Below, piece by piece: positions 33,481 to 42,183 of a stretch of 45,428 nucleotides of DNA. The notes beneath the pieces were generated by a model. It saw only the letters and a program-made list of their open reading frames with translations. It searched no databases and was not told the DNA's origin. Origin of the DNA: JAWBSP01 sp964632175. GTDB lineage: Archaea > Hadarchaeota > Hadarchaeia > Hadarchaeales > JAWBSP01. The translations under genes and the position numbers were made by a program. The DNA is taken from positions 1-45,428 of the forward strand of contig CAZWBJ010000008.1 in the NCBI GenBank assembly GCA_964632175.1, given 5' to 3'. Every line of letters begins with the position of its first letter. Position 1 is the stretch's first letter.

Positions 33481-33497
33481 TTTAGGTAATACCTAAA
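33481..33497. promoter_or_regulatory. DtxR-type operator palindrome
   Basis: TTTAGGTA-A-TACCTAAA is a perfect palindrome with 8-bp arms, ending 7 bp before ATG 33504. TTAGG half-sites are typical of DtxR/IdeR/MntR-family operators. The left arm overlaps a TATA-like AAATTTTA (33477-33484), so binding would block initiation of the gene itself. Confidence 0.7.
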
Positions 33498-33503
33498 TTT
33501 AAC

Positions 33504-33941
33504 ATGGGGACCCCACACCTCACCGAAAACGAGGCGAGATACCTCAAGCTGGTCTATCGTGCCTTGGAGGAGTCCCGGCAGTTGGGAACCACAGACATCG
33601 CAAGAAGCTTGGGGGTTCGACCAGCAAGTGTCACTGAAGTGCTGCAAACTCTGCATTCGAAGGGTCTAGTGCGGTACAGGCGATACCGGGGGGTGGAGAT
33701 CACCGAGCTTGGGGCCAAGGTCACCCGCAGGCTACTTCGGAAGCATCGGATCCTCGAGGTATACTTCGCCGACATCTTGAAGTGCGGGCCGGGAGAGGCA
33801 TGCGCGGAGGCATCGAGGCTCGACTTTCACTTCTCGGACAGAGCCATCAACGCCATCTGCGGAATTTATGGGCATCCAAATGTCTGCCCATGTGGGAAAC
33901 CGATATTTCCCGACCCGGAGTGCAGGGGTGAGAGAAAATGA
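33504..33941 (+). CDS. DtxR/MntR-family metal-dependent regulator
   Basis: A 145-residue regulator. A winged helix (about 6-70; TTDIARSLGVRPASVTEVLQTLHSKGLV) is followed by the ITELGAKVTRRLLRKHRILEVYF helix and a short metal-binding/dimerisation domain carrying CGPGEACAEAS and DFHFSDRAIN. A C-terminal PNVCPCGKPIFPDPEC segment adds further Cys ligands. There is no SH3-like third domain, as in MntR-type members. These proteins sense Fe2+ or Mn2+ and repress uptake or activate efflux genes. A DtxR-type palindrome overlaps its own promoter, so it is probably autoregulated. The membrane-protein gene 70 bp downstream is a likely co-regulated target. Confidence 0.87.
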   Translation: MGTPHLTENEARYLKLVYRALEESRQLGTTDIARSLGVRPASVTEVLQTLHSKGLVRYRRYRGVEITELGAKVTRRLLRKHRILEVYFADILKCGPGEACAEASRLDFHFSDRAINAICGIYGHPNVCPCGKPIFPDPECRGERK

Positions 33942-34011
33942 GCAGAATCCCAGAAGCGAAGAACCTGATCTGCCCCCGCAGTAAATCCATCGTTGAAAAA
34001 CGGTAGCGGTG

Positions 34012-34608
34012 ATGGTCGCGGGGAAACTCATCCTCAGAGAGCTCTCGCACCACGCTCCCTTCACCCTGTTTGGTGCCCTGACAGGTGTTCTCCTTATGGC
34101 TTTGAGTGCCTCCGCGCTAGGTACTCCTGAACATGAGTTCCTTTTCCACATCCTCCACGCCCTTCACCTCTTCCTGAGCGCAATCGTGACGACAGCCGTC
34201 TACAGAAAGTATGGGGGGAAGACCCAAGAGGCCGTACTAGTTGGTTTCTTTGGCTCGGTCGGGATCTGCATCCTCAGCGACATCCTCCTTCCCTATCTCG
34301 GTGGGCGGGGACTCGGAATCCCTATGTACTTCCATCTCTGCTTGATTGAACATCCTTGGCTAGTCCTTCCAGCTGCTTTTCTAGGCGTATGGCTGGGAAC
34401 CCATCGTCCTGGGACGGAGTTCCCACACGCCGGTCACGTTCTGGTGAGCACCTATGCCTCGGCCTTTTACCTCACGTCCTTTGGTACCCCTGCCGGCTGG
34501 ATTTCGCTTTTGCCTCTAGTTCTTCCGCTCCTCTTCGTTTCCGTTTGGTTGCCCTGCTGTACCAGTGATTTCATCTTTCCCCTCCTTTTCGTACGAACCG
34601 GGAGGTAA
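34012..34608 (+). CDS. His-rich multipass membrane protein, possible metal transporter
   Basis: A 198-residue membrane protein with about five or six hydrophobic segments. Histidines sit at membrane edges: ELSHHAPFT near residue 11, EHEFLFHILHALHLF, YFHLCLIEHPW and EFPHAGHV. Such residues are common in transition-metal transporters. It follows the DtxR-like regulator by 70 bp on the same strand, which supports a role in metal uptake or efflux, by inference. I do not recognise the family. ATG 34012 is used, with GTG 34009 also possible. A T-rich terminator region follows the stop. Confidence 0.65.
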   Translation: MVAGKLILRELSHHAPFTLFGALTGVLLMALSASALGTPEHEFLFHILHALHLFLSAIVTTAVYRKYGGKTQEAVLVGFFGSVGICILSDILLPYLGGRGLGIPMYFHLCLIEHPWLVLPAAFLGVWLGTHRPGTEFPHAGHVLVSTYASAFYLTSFGTPAGWISLLPLVLPLLFVSVWLPCCTSDFIFPLLFVRTGR

Positions 34609-34650
34609 GTTCCGCGAGAGCGAGGTTTCCCGTTGATTGATAAAGACAAC

Positions 34651-34666
34651 TTTTTTCCCTTTTTTT
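34651..34666. terminator. T-rich terminator between convergent genes
   Basis: T6 (34651-34656) and T7 (34660-34666) tracts lie 42-58 bp after the membrane-protein stop. Archaeal RNA polymerase terminates at such T runs. A short TCCCT/AGGGA inverted repeat surrounds the second run. Confidence 0.55.
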
Positions 34667-34680
34667 GAAGAGGGAAAGCT

Positions 34681-35445
34681 TTAGCGTTTACTCCTCCCGA
34701 GAAGAAGAGAAAAATACAAACACTTGCGCGGAGGAATCCCCGGCGACGACTTGGGGCGGTGGGTAAGAGCAAGCCCGCTCCCTCGGACAATAACTGCTGG
34801 TGTCCTCTCGTTTGCCTCACCCATGAGGAGCTGAGCCGCTGAGGCAAGCTGATCTGCCAGACATCTGAAGGTGATCTGCAACCTCCTACCAAACAGGTCC
34901 CTTCTCCCCCTGCAATCCTCCACCGGTTCGATCCCCGCCCATTGGACCGCCTGGCCAACCGTCCCCCTCCTCAGGGGTTTGACCACGCTATCCGAAATTA
35001 TCACGCCAACCCAGCGCCCCGTGAGCCTGCGAATCCTCTCCCTCAGTTCCCCCGCAGCAGAACCAGTTGGGAGGAGAGACACTGTTCCGGGAGGGGAGTT
35101 GGAGTGGTCGATGCCCGCGTTGGCTAGAGGCATCCCATCCTTTATCGTCAGGATTGCCCCATCCATGACACCTAGAACGGCATCAGCTTCCCTAAGCACC
35201 AGCTCCACAAAGGGCGGCTCAAGCCCAGTTCTCTTTGAGAGCTCCCTCGCCCTTTCCGAGGGTCTAACTTCTTCCAGCCTCACTGTCCTGCCCTGAGAGG
35301 CAGAAACCGCCTTAGAGCAAACTACGAGTATGTCTCCCTTCTGGAACCCGCCATAAGCCTTGGATGCCGTCACAAGGAGTCTCGCCAAGTCGTCGCCCGG
35401 CCGCACAACGGGGAGCTTTAGGGGAAGCAGTTCAACCTTTCGCAA
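34681..35445 (-). CDS. CofE-like coenzyme F420:L-glutamate ligase family protein
   Basis: A 254-residue protein of the F420-0:gamma-glutamyl ligase (CofE) fold, which adds glutamate to the F420 side chain using GTP. It shows GDILVVCSKAVSASQGR near 37-53, NAGIDHSNSPPG near 108-119, and GVIISDSVVKPLRRGTVGQA near 146-165, all conserved. The last ~50 residues are less typical. Related archaeal paralogues exist whose substrate is not F420, and no other F420 gene is in this window. The start is TTG 35445, 14 bp inside the end of the upstream gene, with a strong GGAGGT 8-9 nt upstream. Confidence 0.78.
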   Translation of the reverse strand: MRKVELLPLKLPVVRPGDDLARLLVTASKAYGGFQKGDILVVCSKAVSASQGRTVRLEEVRPSERARELSKRTGLEPPFVELVLREADAVLGVMDGAILTIKDGMPLANAGIDHSNSPPGTVSLLPTGSAAGELRERIRRLTGRWVGVIISDSVVKPLRRGTVGQAVQWAGIEPVEDCRGRRDLFGRRLQITFRCLADQLASAAQLLMGEANERTPAVIVRGSGLALTHRPKSSPGIPPRKCLYFSLLLGRSKR

Positions 35446-36421
35446 GTCTACCTACCTCCTGTGGGCCCAAGACGCCTCGCTCAGTGACAATTCCTGTTAC
35501 GAGCTCCGGAGGGGTTAGATCGAAAGCCGGGTTAAAGACCTCAGCCTCCAGCCTCCAATCTTCGGGCAGGACTTCCTCCTTCCCCCTTTCCTCCACGATT
35601 ACCTCTCCCCTCGGGTCAAGGGTGGAGAGGGGAGCCACGGCGTAGAAGGGGATCCCGTGTCTCTTGGCGAGAACCGCCAGCGTGTATGTCCCTATCTTGT
35701 TGATCACTGAGCCATCGGGCAGAATTCTGTCGGCGCCCACCATCACTACGTGCACCATCCCCCTCTGCATACAGTAACCGGCAGCCGAGTCCACGATGAG
35801 GGTGGCGGGGATTCCTTCTCTCGCAAGCTCCCACAGCGTCAGTCTAGCACCTTGAAGCAGGGGGCGGGTTTCGGTGACCAAAACCCTTATCTTCTTCCCC
35901 CTTCTCCAGGCAAACTTTATGGCGGCCAGGGCCGTCCCCTCCCCCGGCGCGGCGAGGAAACCGGTATTACAGTGGGTGAGCACGCACTGGCCGTCCTCGA
36001 TCAAATTCCCACCGATCTCTCCAAGTCTCCGAGAAATCTCCTCCATGGCTGCTTGGATCTTCTCTACTTCCTCCTCCAGCTCGCGAGTGACATCGTCCGC
36101 TCGACACGCCACCGAGAGCATTCTTTCAGTGAGGGTGTAGAGGTCCCTGCCCGTTGGCCTCGCCCGAAGGAGCAGATCGACCGTTTTTTTGAGTTCTCGC
36201 AGGATCTCCTCCTTGTCCTTCGCCCTATTCTTCCTCGCTACTAGTGCGAGCGTCATGGCCCCTGCAAGCCCTATGAGCGGGGCTCCCCTTACCTTCATCC
36301 TGCGCAGGGCTTCGGCCACCTCCTCGGGGGTCCTGCATTCCTCGAAACAAACCTCCATGGGTAGCTTGGTCTGGTCGAGGATTCTCACACACTCGTCCCG
36401 TAGCTCCACAGCCCTCAGCAT
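35432..36421 (-). CDS. MtnA / eIF2B-like sugar-phosphate isomerase
   Basis: A 329-residue protein of the aldose-ketose isomerase family that includes 5-methylthioribose-1-phosphate isomerase (MtnA) and archaeal ribose-1,5-bisphosphate isomerase. MtnA-like features are RGAPLIGLAGA near 46, THCNTGFLAAPGEGTAL near 150 with the catalytic Cys, ETRPLLQGARLTLWEL near 185, and the catalytic Asp in GADRI followed by DGSVINKIGTYTLAVLAKRHG. The complete CNTG and GADRI motifs favour MtnA (methionine salvage). ATG 36421 is chosen over TTG 36460 because the family N-terminus starts there (MLRAVELRDECVRILDQTKL). Confidence 0.87.
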   Translation of the reverse strand: MLRAVELRDECVRILDQTKLPMEVCFEECRTPEEVAEALRRMKVRGAPLIGLAGAMTLALVARKNRAKDKEEILRELKKTVDLLLRARPTGRDLYTLTERMLSVACRADDVTRELEEEVEKIQAAMEEISRRLGEIGGNLIEDGQCVLTHCNTGFLAAPGEGTALAAIKFAWRRGKKIRVLVTETRPLLQGARLTLWELAREGIPATLIVDSAAGYCMQRGMVHVVMVGADRILPDGSVINKIGTYTLAVLAKRHGIPFYAVAPLSTLDPRGEVIVEERGKEEVLPEDWRLEAEVFNPAFDLTPPELVTGIVTERGVLGPQEVGRLAKG

Positions 36422-36446
36422 CAAGCCTTTGAAAACACATGGAAAA

Positions 36447-36457
36447 GGTAAATATTC
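36447..36457. promoter_or_regulatory. shared divergent TATA region
   Basis: GGTAAATATTC, with a symmetric AATATT core, sits between the MtnA-like gene and the RecJ-like gene. It is about 24 bp from ATG 36476 (+) and about 31 bp from ATG 36421 (-), so it could drive both. Confidence 0.5.
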
Positions 36458-36475
36458 CAAGCGCTAGTGAGAGGC

Positions 36476-37840
36476 ATGTTCTTTCACCTCAGGAAGGCGG
36501 CTGAGAAGATAAGGAAGAACAGAAACCAGACGGTGGAGATTATCTCCCACATGGATGCAGATGGCGTCTGCGCGGCGGCGATCATCTCCAAAACCCTAGA
36601 GAAGGAGAACATCGAGCACAACGTTCGGTTCGTGAGGATGCTCTACAGGGAGGTGGTGGAGGGGCTCTCGCCCGCCGAGTTTACCATCTTCACCGACCTA
36701 GGGAGCTCTCAGCTTTCCAATCTCAAGCCGTGGAAGGGCAGGGAGGTCATCATCTGTGATCATCACCCACCCCAGAACGGGGAGGGGTGGGAAGAGCTCT
36801 CACATCTCAATGCCCATCTCTTCGGACTGGACGGGACACAGGAGATAAGCGGGTCGGGCATGGCCTACCTCCTCGCCAGGATGTTGGGAAACCGCGACTC
36901 CTCCAAGCTCGCCCTCTTAGGGGCTATCGGGGACGTGCAAAACGTCTGGGGGAGGCTAAAGGGGTACAACAGGAGAATACTGACAGAGGCAAGAGGGGAG
37001 GTGGAGGCAGGGGAGGATCTGCTGCTCTTCGGGAGGTTCAGCAGGCCGCTCTTCAAGAGCCTCATGAGCTTCTCCGACCCCTTCATCCCAGGACTGAGCG
37101 GCTCCACCGTTGGAGCGGTTTCCCTGCTAAAGGAGCTGGGGATCCCCCAGAGGGACGAAAGAGGGTGGAGGAGGGTGGCCGACCTGACCGAAGAGGAAAG
37201 AAAGAGGCTTGCCAAGACCCTGATCGAGAGGGCTTCTAGATCCGTTCCCCCCGAACTCGCCCCGTTCGTTCCGAGCCTCGTGTGGGGGGAGACCTACACC
37301 CTACCGAAGGAAGAGGGAATGCTTCGGGACGCCTCGGAGTTCTCCACCTGCCTCAACTCCACCGCTAGGCATGAGCAACCGGACATTGGCTTCGAGCTGG
37401 CGAAGGGGGACAGGGGACCGTACTACCGAACGATGCTTCAGCTCCTAGGAGAGTACCGGAAGTTCCTATCCAGAGCCATGGAGGTCCTCGAGCAGGAGGG
37501 GGTTAGGAGTGGGCCAAGAGGAAGGATTCAGTACTTCGACCTCACGGGAACCATCAGGGAAAGCTTCGTTGGAACGCTTGCGGGTTTGTGCCTATCCTCA
37601 GGAATGTGTGATCCCTACAAACCGGTGGTGGGAGTGGTGAGGGACGCCGGTATGGCGAGGATTTCGGTGAGGTGCTCCAAGCTCTTGTTCCTGAAAGGGG
37701 TGGACGTGGCACAGGCAGTGAGAAAGGCGGCCGAGGAAGTAGGAGGGGAGGGAGGAGGGCACGCCGTGGCCTGCGGGGCGCAGTTTCCCGAGGAAAGACT
37801 GGACGATTTTCTCCAAAACCTGGAAAACCGGCTGGGATGA
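36476..37840 (+). CDS. archaeal RecJ/Cdc45-like DHH protein
   Basis: A 454-residue DHH-DHHA1 protein of the archaeal RecJ-like group, which includes the GINS-associated nuclease and Cdc45 relatives of the replisome. Motifs are SHMDADGVCAA (24-34), FTDLG near 70, CDHHPP near 92, a long middle region, and C-terminal GGEGGGHAVACGA. All DHH metal ligands appear intact, so exonuclease activity is likely, unlike degenerate Cdc45 forms. ATG 36476 is chosen for its 24-bp distance from the TATA region; GTG 36467 is possible. Confidence 0.88.
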   Translation: MFFHLRKAAEKIRKNRNQTVEIISHMDADGVCAAAIISKTLEKENIEHNVRFVRMLYREVVEGLSPAEFTIFTDLGSSQLSNLKPWKGREVIICDHHPPQNGEGWEELSHLNAHLFGLDGTQEISGSGMAYLLARMLGNRDSSKLALLGAIGDVQNVWGRLKGYNRRILTEARGEVEAGEDLLLFGRFSRPLFKSLMSFSDPFIPGLSGSTVGAVSLLKELGIPQRDERGWRRVADLTEEERKRLAKTLIERASRSVPPELAPFVPSLVWGETYTLPKEEGMLRDASEFSTCLNSTARHEQPDIGFELAKGDRGPYYRTMLQLLGEYRKFLSRAMEVLEQEGVRSGPRGRIQYFDLTGTIRESFVGTLAGLCLSSGMCDPYKPVVGVVRDAGMARISVRCSKLLFLKGVDVAQAVRKAAEEVGGEGGGHAVACGAQFPEERLDDFLQNLENRLG

Positions 37841-37893
37841 GCACATTTTATAACTAACCATCCAACTAGGGCAAACCAAACTCCACCGCGCCC

Positions 37894-38514
37894 TTACAGC
37901 CCCAATAGCTTGAGAGCGCGGTTTAAAGTTTCCTCCTTCGATTCCGCCCCTTCCACTTCGCGCACCACTCCTTTCTTTCTGTAATACTGAAGAACTGGTT
38001 CCGTCTGCTCCCGATAGACCCTCAGCCTTTCCCTCACAATCTCCGGCCTGTCGTCCTCCCGCTGGTAAAGCTCCCCCCCGCACCGGTCGCAGACGCCTTC
38101 CCTGGCCGGAGGAAGACTCACTAAATTATAAATCGCCCCGCAATTTCTACACAACCTCCTCGCCGTGAGCCTCTTCACTATAACTTCCTCGGGCACCACC
38201 AGATTTAGAACAATATCTGGGGGCGAGACCCTTTCCAACATTTCGGCTTGGGCTGTGGTTCGAGGAAAACCGTCCAAGATATATCCTTCCGCCTGCCCCA
38301 GCCTTTGGCGAAGCACCTCGAACACCTCCTCATCCGGCGCTAGCTTACCCTGTGATATATAAAAACTCACGAGCTTTCCCACCTCACTTCCACGCTCGAT
38401 CTCCTCCCTCAAAAGCCCCCCCATGTCCAAATGCGGAACCCCCAGCCTGGACTGGAGTTCCTGGGCGAGGGTCCCCTTGCCAGCACCAGGCGGGCCAAAA
38501 ATGATAAGCTTCAT
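37894..38514 (-). CDS. adk: adenylate kinase
   Basis: A 206-residue adenylate kinase catalysing ATP + AMP to 2 ADP. It has P-loop GPPGAGKGT (7-15), LDMGGLLREEI, GYILDGFPRT (AMP-binding), and a zinc LID with C122, C125, C142 and C145 (CRNCG...CDRCG). This is the long-LID, bacterial-like type, not the short archaeal AdkA. It starts at ATG 38514, with GAGGT just upstream and an AT-rich GTATGTAAAAG about 25 bp before. The 220 bp between it and the ligase gene hold no convincing gene. Confidence 0.95.
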   Translation of the reverse strand: MKLIIFGPPGAGKGTLAQELQSRLGVPHLDMGGLLREEIERGSEVGKLVSFYISQGKLAPDEEVFEVLRQRLGQAEGYILDGFPRTTAQAEMLERVSPPDIVLNLVVPEEVIVKRLTARRLCRNCGAIYNLVSLPPAREGVCDRCGGELYQREDDRPEIVRERLRVYREQTEPVLQYYRKKGVVREVEGAESKEETLNRALKLLGL

Positions 38515-38734
38515 CTTAAACCTCGCTCTTTTACATACATCCAGCTACCCAGATGGCACCTGGCAGCGTTCTGAGTTGTCCGTCGAACTTCAACCCGAAC
38601 TCAGAAGGTTGCCCTTGCTGGTCGATGCCATGGCCTAAAACTCCGCGAGAGGTCACGGAACGGTATTCTAACACCGACAAGGCTCTAAAACAGTTATATG
38701 AATACGGCTTTTAAAAACAACTTTCCGGTCTATG

Positions 38735-40459
38735 TCATGATTGTGTGGACTTGTGCTTCGCTTTTCTTCTCTCCTGAAGCTCAAACAGCTCTGCGATCTC
38801 CGTGACCGTGCTCGCCTGCTCCGGGCCCCTGTCCTCTCTCACCCTAAGAAACCGCGGGAACCTCAGACCATAACCGGAGGTGTGCTTTTCCTCCGGGCTT
38901 ATCTGGATCTCCTCGAAGGCCGTCTCAAAGACCACCTTGGGCTCAAAATAGGCGTCACACTCGATTTCTATATCCACCTCGCTACTCGGTCTCTCTATCT
39001 GAAGGGGCTTGAAGAGCTCCGTCAGCCTTTTGAGGTCTTCATCCGTGTAGCCGCTCCCGCACTTGCTGACGGTCTTGAATCTCCCCGTCTCCTCATCTCT
39101 AGCAGCCAGAACGTAGCTCCCCCAATAACCGGCCCTCTTGCCCTTCCCGTACAGGGCCCCCACCACCACCAGGTCCAAGGTCTCAAGCACGGGTTTGAGC
39201 TTAAGCCAGACAAACTCCCTCCGCCCTGCCCTGTAGGTGGAGTTCAGAGCTTTGGCCAGCAGCCCCTCGTGTCCGGCTTGAATGGCCTTCTCTAGGAACT
39301 TCTGGATCTCCTGCCTCTCCCCACTCACGATTTGCTCCACCACCATCACCTTACCCGGGATCTGGACGACCGCCTCCTCCAGGGCCTTCCTCCTTTCTGT
39401 GTAGGGGAGATCCATGAGCTGTTTTTCCTCCGAGAGCAGGAGGTCGAACAGATATATTTGGATGGGTATTTCCTTGGAGACCTTCTCTATCTCGTACTTC
39501 CTCCTTCGCTTCAGGACCTCTTGGAAGGGCATGGGCCTGTTCGTTTTTGGATCGACCGCCACTAGCTCTCCGTCCGCGATGGCCCGCTTGGGCTTGAGGG
39601 CCTGCCGGAGGGGATCTACCAGGTCGGGGAACATGCTGGTGTAGTCCTCCATCCTCCTAGTGAAGAGAGTGATGGTTCTCCCGTCCTTGTGAACCTGTAT
39701 CCTTATTCCGTCAAGCTTGATTTCGAAGGCCCCCCTTCCTCCTAGCCTCTCTAGAATTTCTTCTAGATCCTCCGCCCTCTGGGCAAGCATGGGACTCACG
39801 GGATGACCGACCGTGACCCCAAGCCTTTTGAGTTCTTTCTCCCCTTTGGACGCGGCCTCCGCTACCAAGGCGTAGTCGGTGGTGAGCATGTAGGCGTGCT
39901 CCACCTCCTCCGGGGGAAGGTTGAAGGCCGTGGCTATGGCATCCCTCAGCCTTCCCTCCGCCACTCCTATCCTCAGGTCCCCCAGCACCGTCCGAACCAA
40001 GAATTTGGCCTCCAAGGGGGTTGCAGAGGAGAGGAGCTTGGAAACTTCAGCGATTTTCCTATCCACCGATCCCTCTCCAGTTATGTCCGGAAGCGAGGCA
40101 ATGCTCTCGAAGACCTCCTTCACGGTAAGAGGGCTGGAGAAGAGGGTTACCTGTTTCTTCTTCGAAAACAGCTCGAAAGCAACCTTGCCAAAATCACCGA
40201 TCTTCTTCACGAGCTCCTCCACCTGCGACAGGGGATAGCCTGAGGCCAAAGAGAGAATTTTCTTCAGTTGCTGCGGGCCCACGCCGGTTTCTTTGGATAT
40301 GTAGGTGGGCCAGGGGCGACCGAGAAGGAGGTAAGTTACCCTTCTAATCTCCTCCTTGGGTGTCTGTTTAAGGAGCTCCACAATGAGAGCGTTCTTTTGG
40401 AGGTAGGAGGAGGTTTGCTCGAGCTTTTCAAAGGCCTCGGCCAAGATGGAGTACCGCAT
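38735..40459 (-). CDS. lig: ATP-dependent DNA ligase
   Basis: A 574-residue replicative/repair ligase of the archaeal ligase I type. The N-terminal DNA-binding domain covers about 1-210, the adenylation domain has motif I EIKLDGIR with nucleophile K248, and then come FTRRMEDYT, DGELVAVD, EGLLAKALNSTY and motif V WLKLK, and the OB domain (motif VI region FPRFLRVREDR). It seals nicks in duplex DNA using ATP. Length and motif order are normal. It starts at ATG 40459 with a TATA-like CTAAATTTG about 23 bp upstream, so the transcript is probably leaderless. Confidence 0.96.
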   Translation of the reverse strand: MRYSILAEAFEKLEQTSSYLQKNALIVELLKQTPKEEIRRVTYLLLGRPWPTYISKETGVGPQQLKKILSLASGYPLSQVEELVKKIGDFGKVAFELFSKKKQVTLFSSPLTVKEVFESIASLPDITGEGSVDRKIAEVSKLLSSATPLEAKFLVRTVLGDLRIGVAEGRLRDAIATAFNLPPEEVEHAYMLTTDYALVAEAASKGEKELKRLGVTVGHPVSPMLAQRAEDLEEILERLGGRGAFEIKLDGIRIQVHKDGRTITLFTRRMEDYTSMFPDLVDPLRQALKPKRAIADGELVAVDPKTNRPMPFQEVLKRRRKYEIEKVSKEIPIQIYLFDLLLSEEKQLMDLPYTERRKALEEAVVQIPGKVMVVEQIVSGERQEIQKFLEKAIQAGHEGLLAKALNSTYRAGRREFVWLKLKPVLETLDLVVVGALYGKGKRAGYWGSYVLAARDEETGRFKTVSKCGSGYTDEDLKRLTELFKPLQIERPSSEVDIEIECDAYFEPKVVFETAFEEIQISPEEKHTSGYGLRFPRFLRVREDRGPEQASTVTEIAELFELQERRKAKHKSTQS

Positions 40460-40632
40460 CAGAAATGTGCGTCTAAATTTGTTTCCGTTTGCCGCGGGGG
40501 ATTTTTGACGTCCCTGAAAACCGGTTTGGTCTCGACCTGGCTCCGAGGTTTACGTGAGATAGTGCGATACCCATTCAACGCTTTAGGCGGGATGGAAATG
40601 GAGGTCGAACTCTATTGGGGGTAAATATACTG

Positions 40633-40647
40633 TTACAGTTACTGTAA
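40633..40647. promoter_or_regulatory. palindrome in the topoisomerase VI promoter
   Basis: TTACAGT-T-ACTGTAA is a perfect palindrome with 7-bp arms, placed between a TATA-like GTAAATATA (40621-40629) and ATG 40651. That is over the likely transcription start, the position of a repressor operator. No regulator is adjacent. Confidence 0.55.
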
Positions 40648-40650
40648 TAA

Positions 40651-42183
40651 ATGATAGCCAAGGGCGAGGAACTCGCGGAGAAGATCAGGGAAATTTCAGT
40701 GGCGGAGTTCTTCGAGAAAAACCGGCACCTATTGGGGTACGAAAACCCCACCCGCTCCCTGCTCACCGTGGTGAAGGAGGCTGTGGAAAATTCGGCCGAT
40801 GCCGCCGAAGAAGCGGGCATTCTGCCAGATATCAAGGTAGAGCTCCAACAGCTGGGGGAAGACCGGTTCAAGGTGATAGTTGAGGACAACGGGCCTGGTG
40901 TTCCCTCCTCCAAGGTGCCGGTGGCCTTCGCCAAGTTCCTAGTGGGGAGCAAGTTCCACAGGCTCAGACAGAGTCGAGGGATCCAAGGGATCGGCATTCA
41001 CGGTGCCGTCCTGTATTCCCAGCTGACCACGGGGAAGCCAACCAAAGTGGTCTCAAGCCTAGGCAACGGTGACCCCATCCACGAATTCGAACTCATGATC
41101 GACGTAGTGAAAAATGAGCCGCTCGTGCTCTCCCACCGAACTCTCCCCAATCCCGGAGGCTGGCACGGAGTGAAGGTGGAGTTGGAGGTCGAGGGGAGGT
41201 ACGTGGACAAGGCCGTTCAGTCCATTCCGGAATACTTGAGGCAGACAGCCATCGTGAACCCCTTTGCCAATCTAACTTTCAAAGGCCCCAATGGAACCTC
41301 CTTGACCTACAAGAGGCGCGTGGAGGAGCTCCCCCCTCAGCCGAAAGAGATTAAACCCCACCCCCACGGAGTGGAACTAGGACTCTTCAGAAGGATGCTC
41401 GCAAACACCTCGGCCAGAACGCTTTTGGGATTTCTGACCACTGAATTCTGCCGGGTGGGGAGAACCTCTGCCCTACAGGCTTGCAGGCTTGCCGGTTTAG
41501 AACCAGAGCAATCACCAAGAAAGCTGAACGGGGAGGAGGTGACAAGGCTCCATCAGGCTCTCCAGTCCCTCAAACTGATGGCCCCTCCCACAGACTGCCT
41601 CTCTCCCCTGGGAGAACAGATGCTACTGGAGGGGCTGAAGAGGGAGTTCAAGGCTGAGAAGTATGTGGCCGTCACAAGGCCCCCGTCCGTCTACAGAGGG
41701 TACCCTTTCCAGATCGAGTGCGGGATCGCGTACGGGGGTGAGCTAACGGAACCGGTGCAGCTTCTGAGGTTCGCCAATAGAGTCCCGCTCTTGTATCATC
41801 AGGGGGATTGCGCCCTCACCCAGGCCGTGAAAGAGGTGGATTGGAGAAGATACGGCATCCCCCAAGATGGCTTTCCCAAGGCTCCCATGGTGATCCTCCT
41901 GCACTTTGTTTCCGTTTGGGTTCCCTTCACCACCGAGGGGAAGCAGGCTCTCGCTAGCTACCCGGAAATCCTGAAGGAGGCTAAGCTGGCCCTCCAAGAC
42001 GCAGGCAGGAGCTTATCTCGGTACATAAGCAGGAAGCAGAGGTTGAAGGAAAGGCAGGCCCGAGTTGATCTGTTCGAGAGGTATGCACCGGAGCTCGCAG
42101 AATCTCTCAGTAAACTCACAGGGAAACCTAAAGAGGAGATACTGGCTTATCTGAGGAGGAGGTTAGATGAGGAAAAAGGATGA
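40651..42183 (+). CDS. top6B: type II DNA topoisomerase VI subunit B
   Basis: A 510-residue GHKL ATPase subunit of topoisomerase VI, which passes one DNA duplex through another to relax and decatenate DNA. The N-box region is VKEAVENSADAAEEAG (about 41-56), the G1 box VEDNGPGVP near 77, and the G2 region SRGIQGIGIHGAVLYSQ near 109. A middle H2TH and a transducer domain follow. It starts at ATG 40651, 26 bp from a TATA box, and overlaps the subunit A gene by 17 bp. The short C-terminus lacks the extra Ig-like domain of some members. Confidence 0.97.
   Translation: MIAKGEELAEKIREISVAEFFEKNRHLLGYENPTRSLLTVVKEAVENSADAAEEAGILPDIKVELQQLGEDRFKVIVEDNGPGVPSSKVPVAFAKFLVGSKFHRLRQSRGIQGIGIHGAVLYSQLTTGKPTKVVSSLGNGDPIHEFELMIDVVKNEPLVLSHRTLPNPGGWHGVKVELEVEGRYVDKAVQSIPEYLRQTAIVNPFANLTFKGPNGTSLTYKRRVEELPPQPKEIKPHPHGVELGLFRRMLANTSARTLLGFLTTEFCRVGRTSALQACRLAGLEPEQSPRKLNGEEVTRLHQALQSLKLMAPPTDCLSPLGEQMLLEGLKREFKAEKYVAVTRPPSVYRGYPFQIECGIAYGGELTEPVQLLRFANRVPLLYHQGDCALTQAVKEVDWRRYGIPQDGFPKAPMVILLHFVSVWVPFTTEGKQALASYPEILKEAKLALQDAGRSLSRYISRKQRLKERQARVDLFERYAPELAESLSKLTGKPKEEILAYLRRRLDEEKG

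Noticed and set aside
38515..38734. Possible RNA gene in the 220-bp gap between ligase and adenylate kinase
   Set aside because: A TATA-like CATATAACTG occurs on the minus strand, but no tRNA, box motif or long stable stem could be found.
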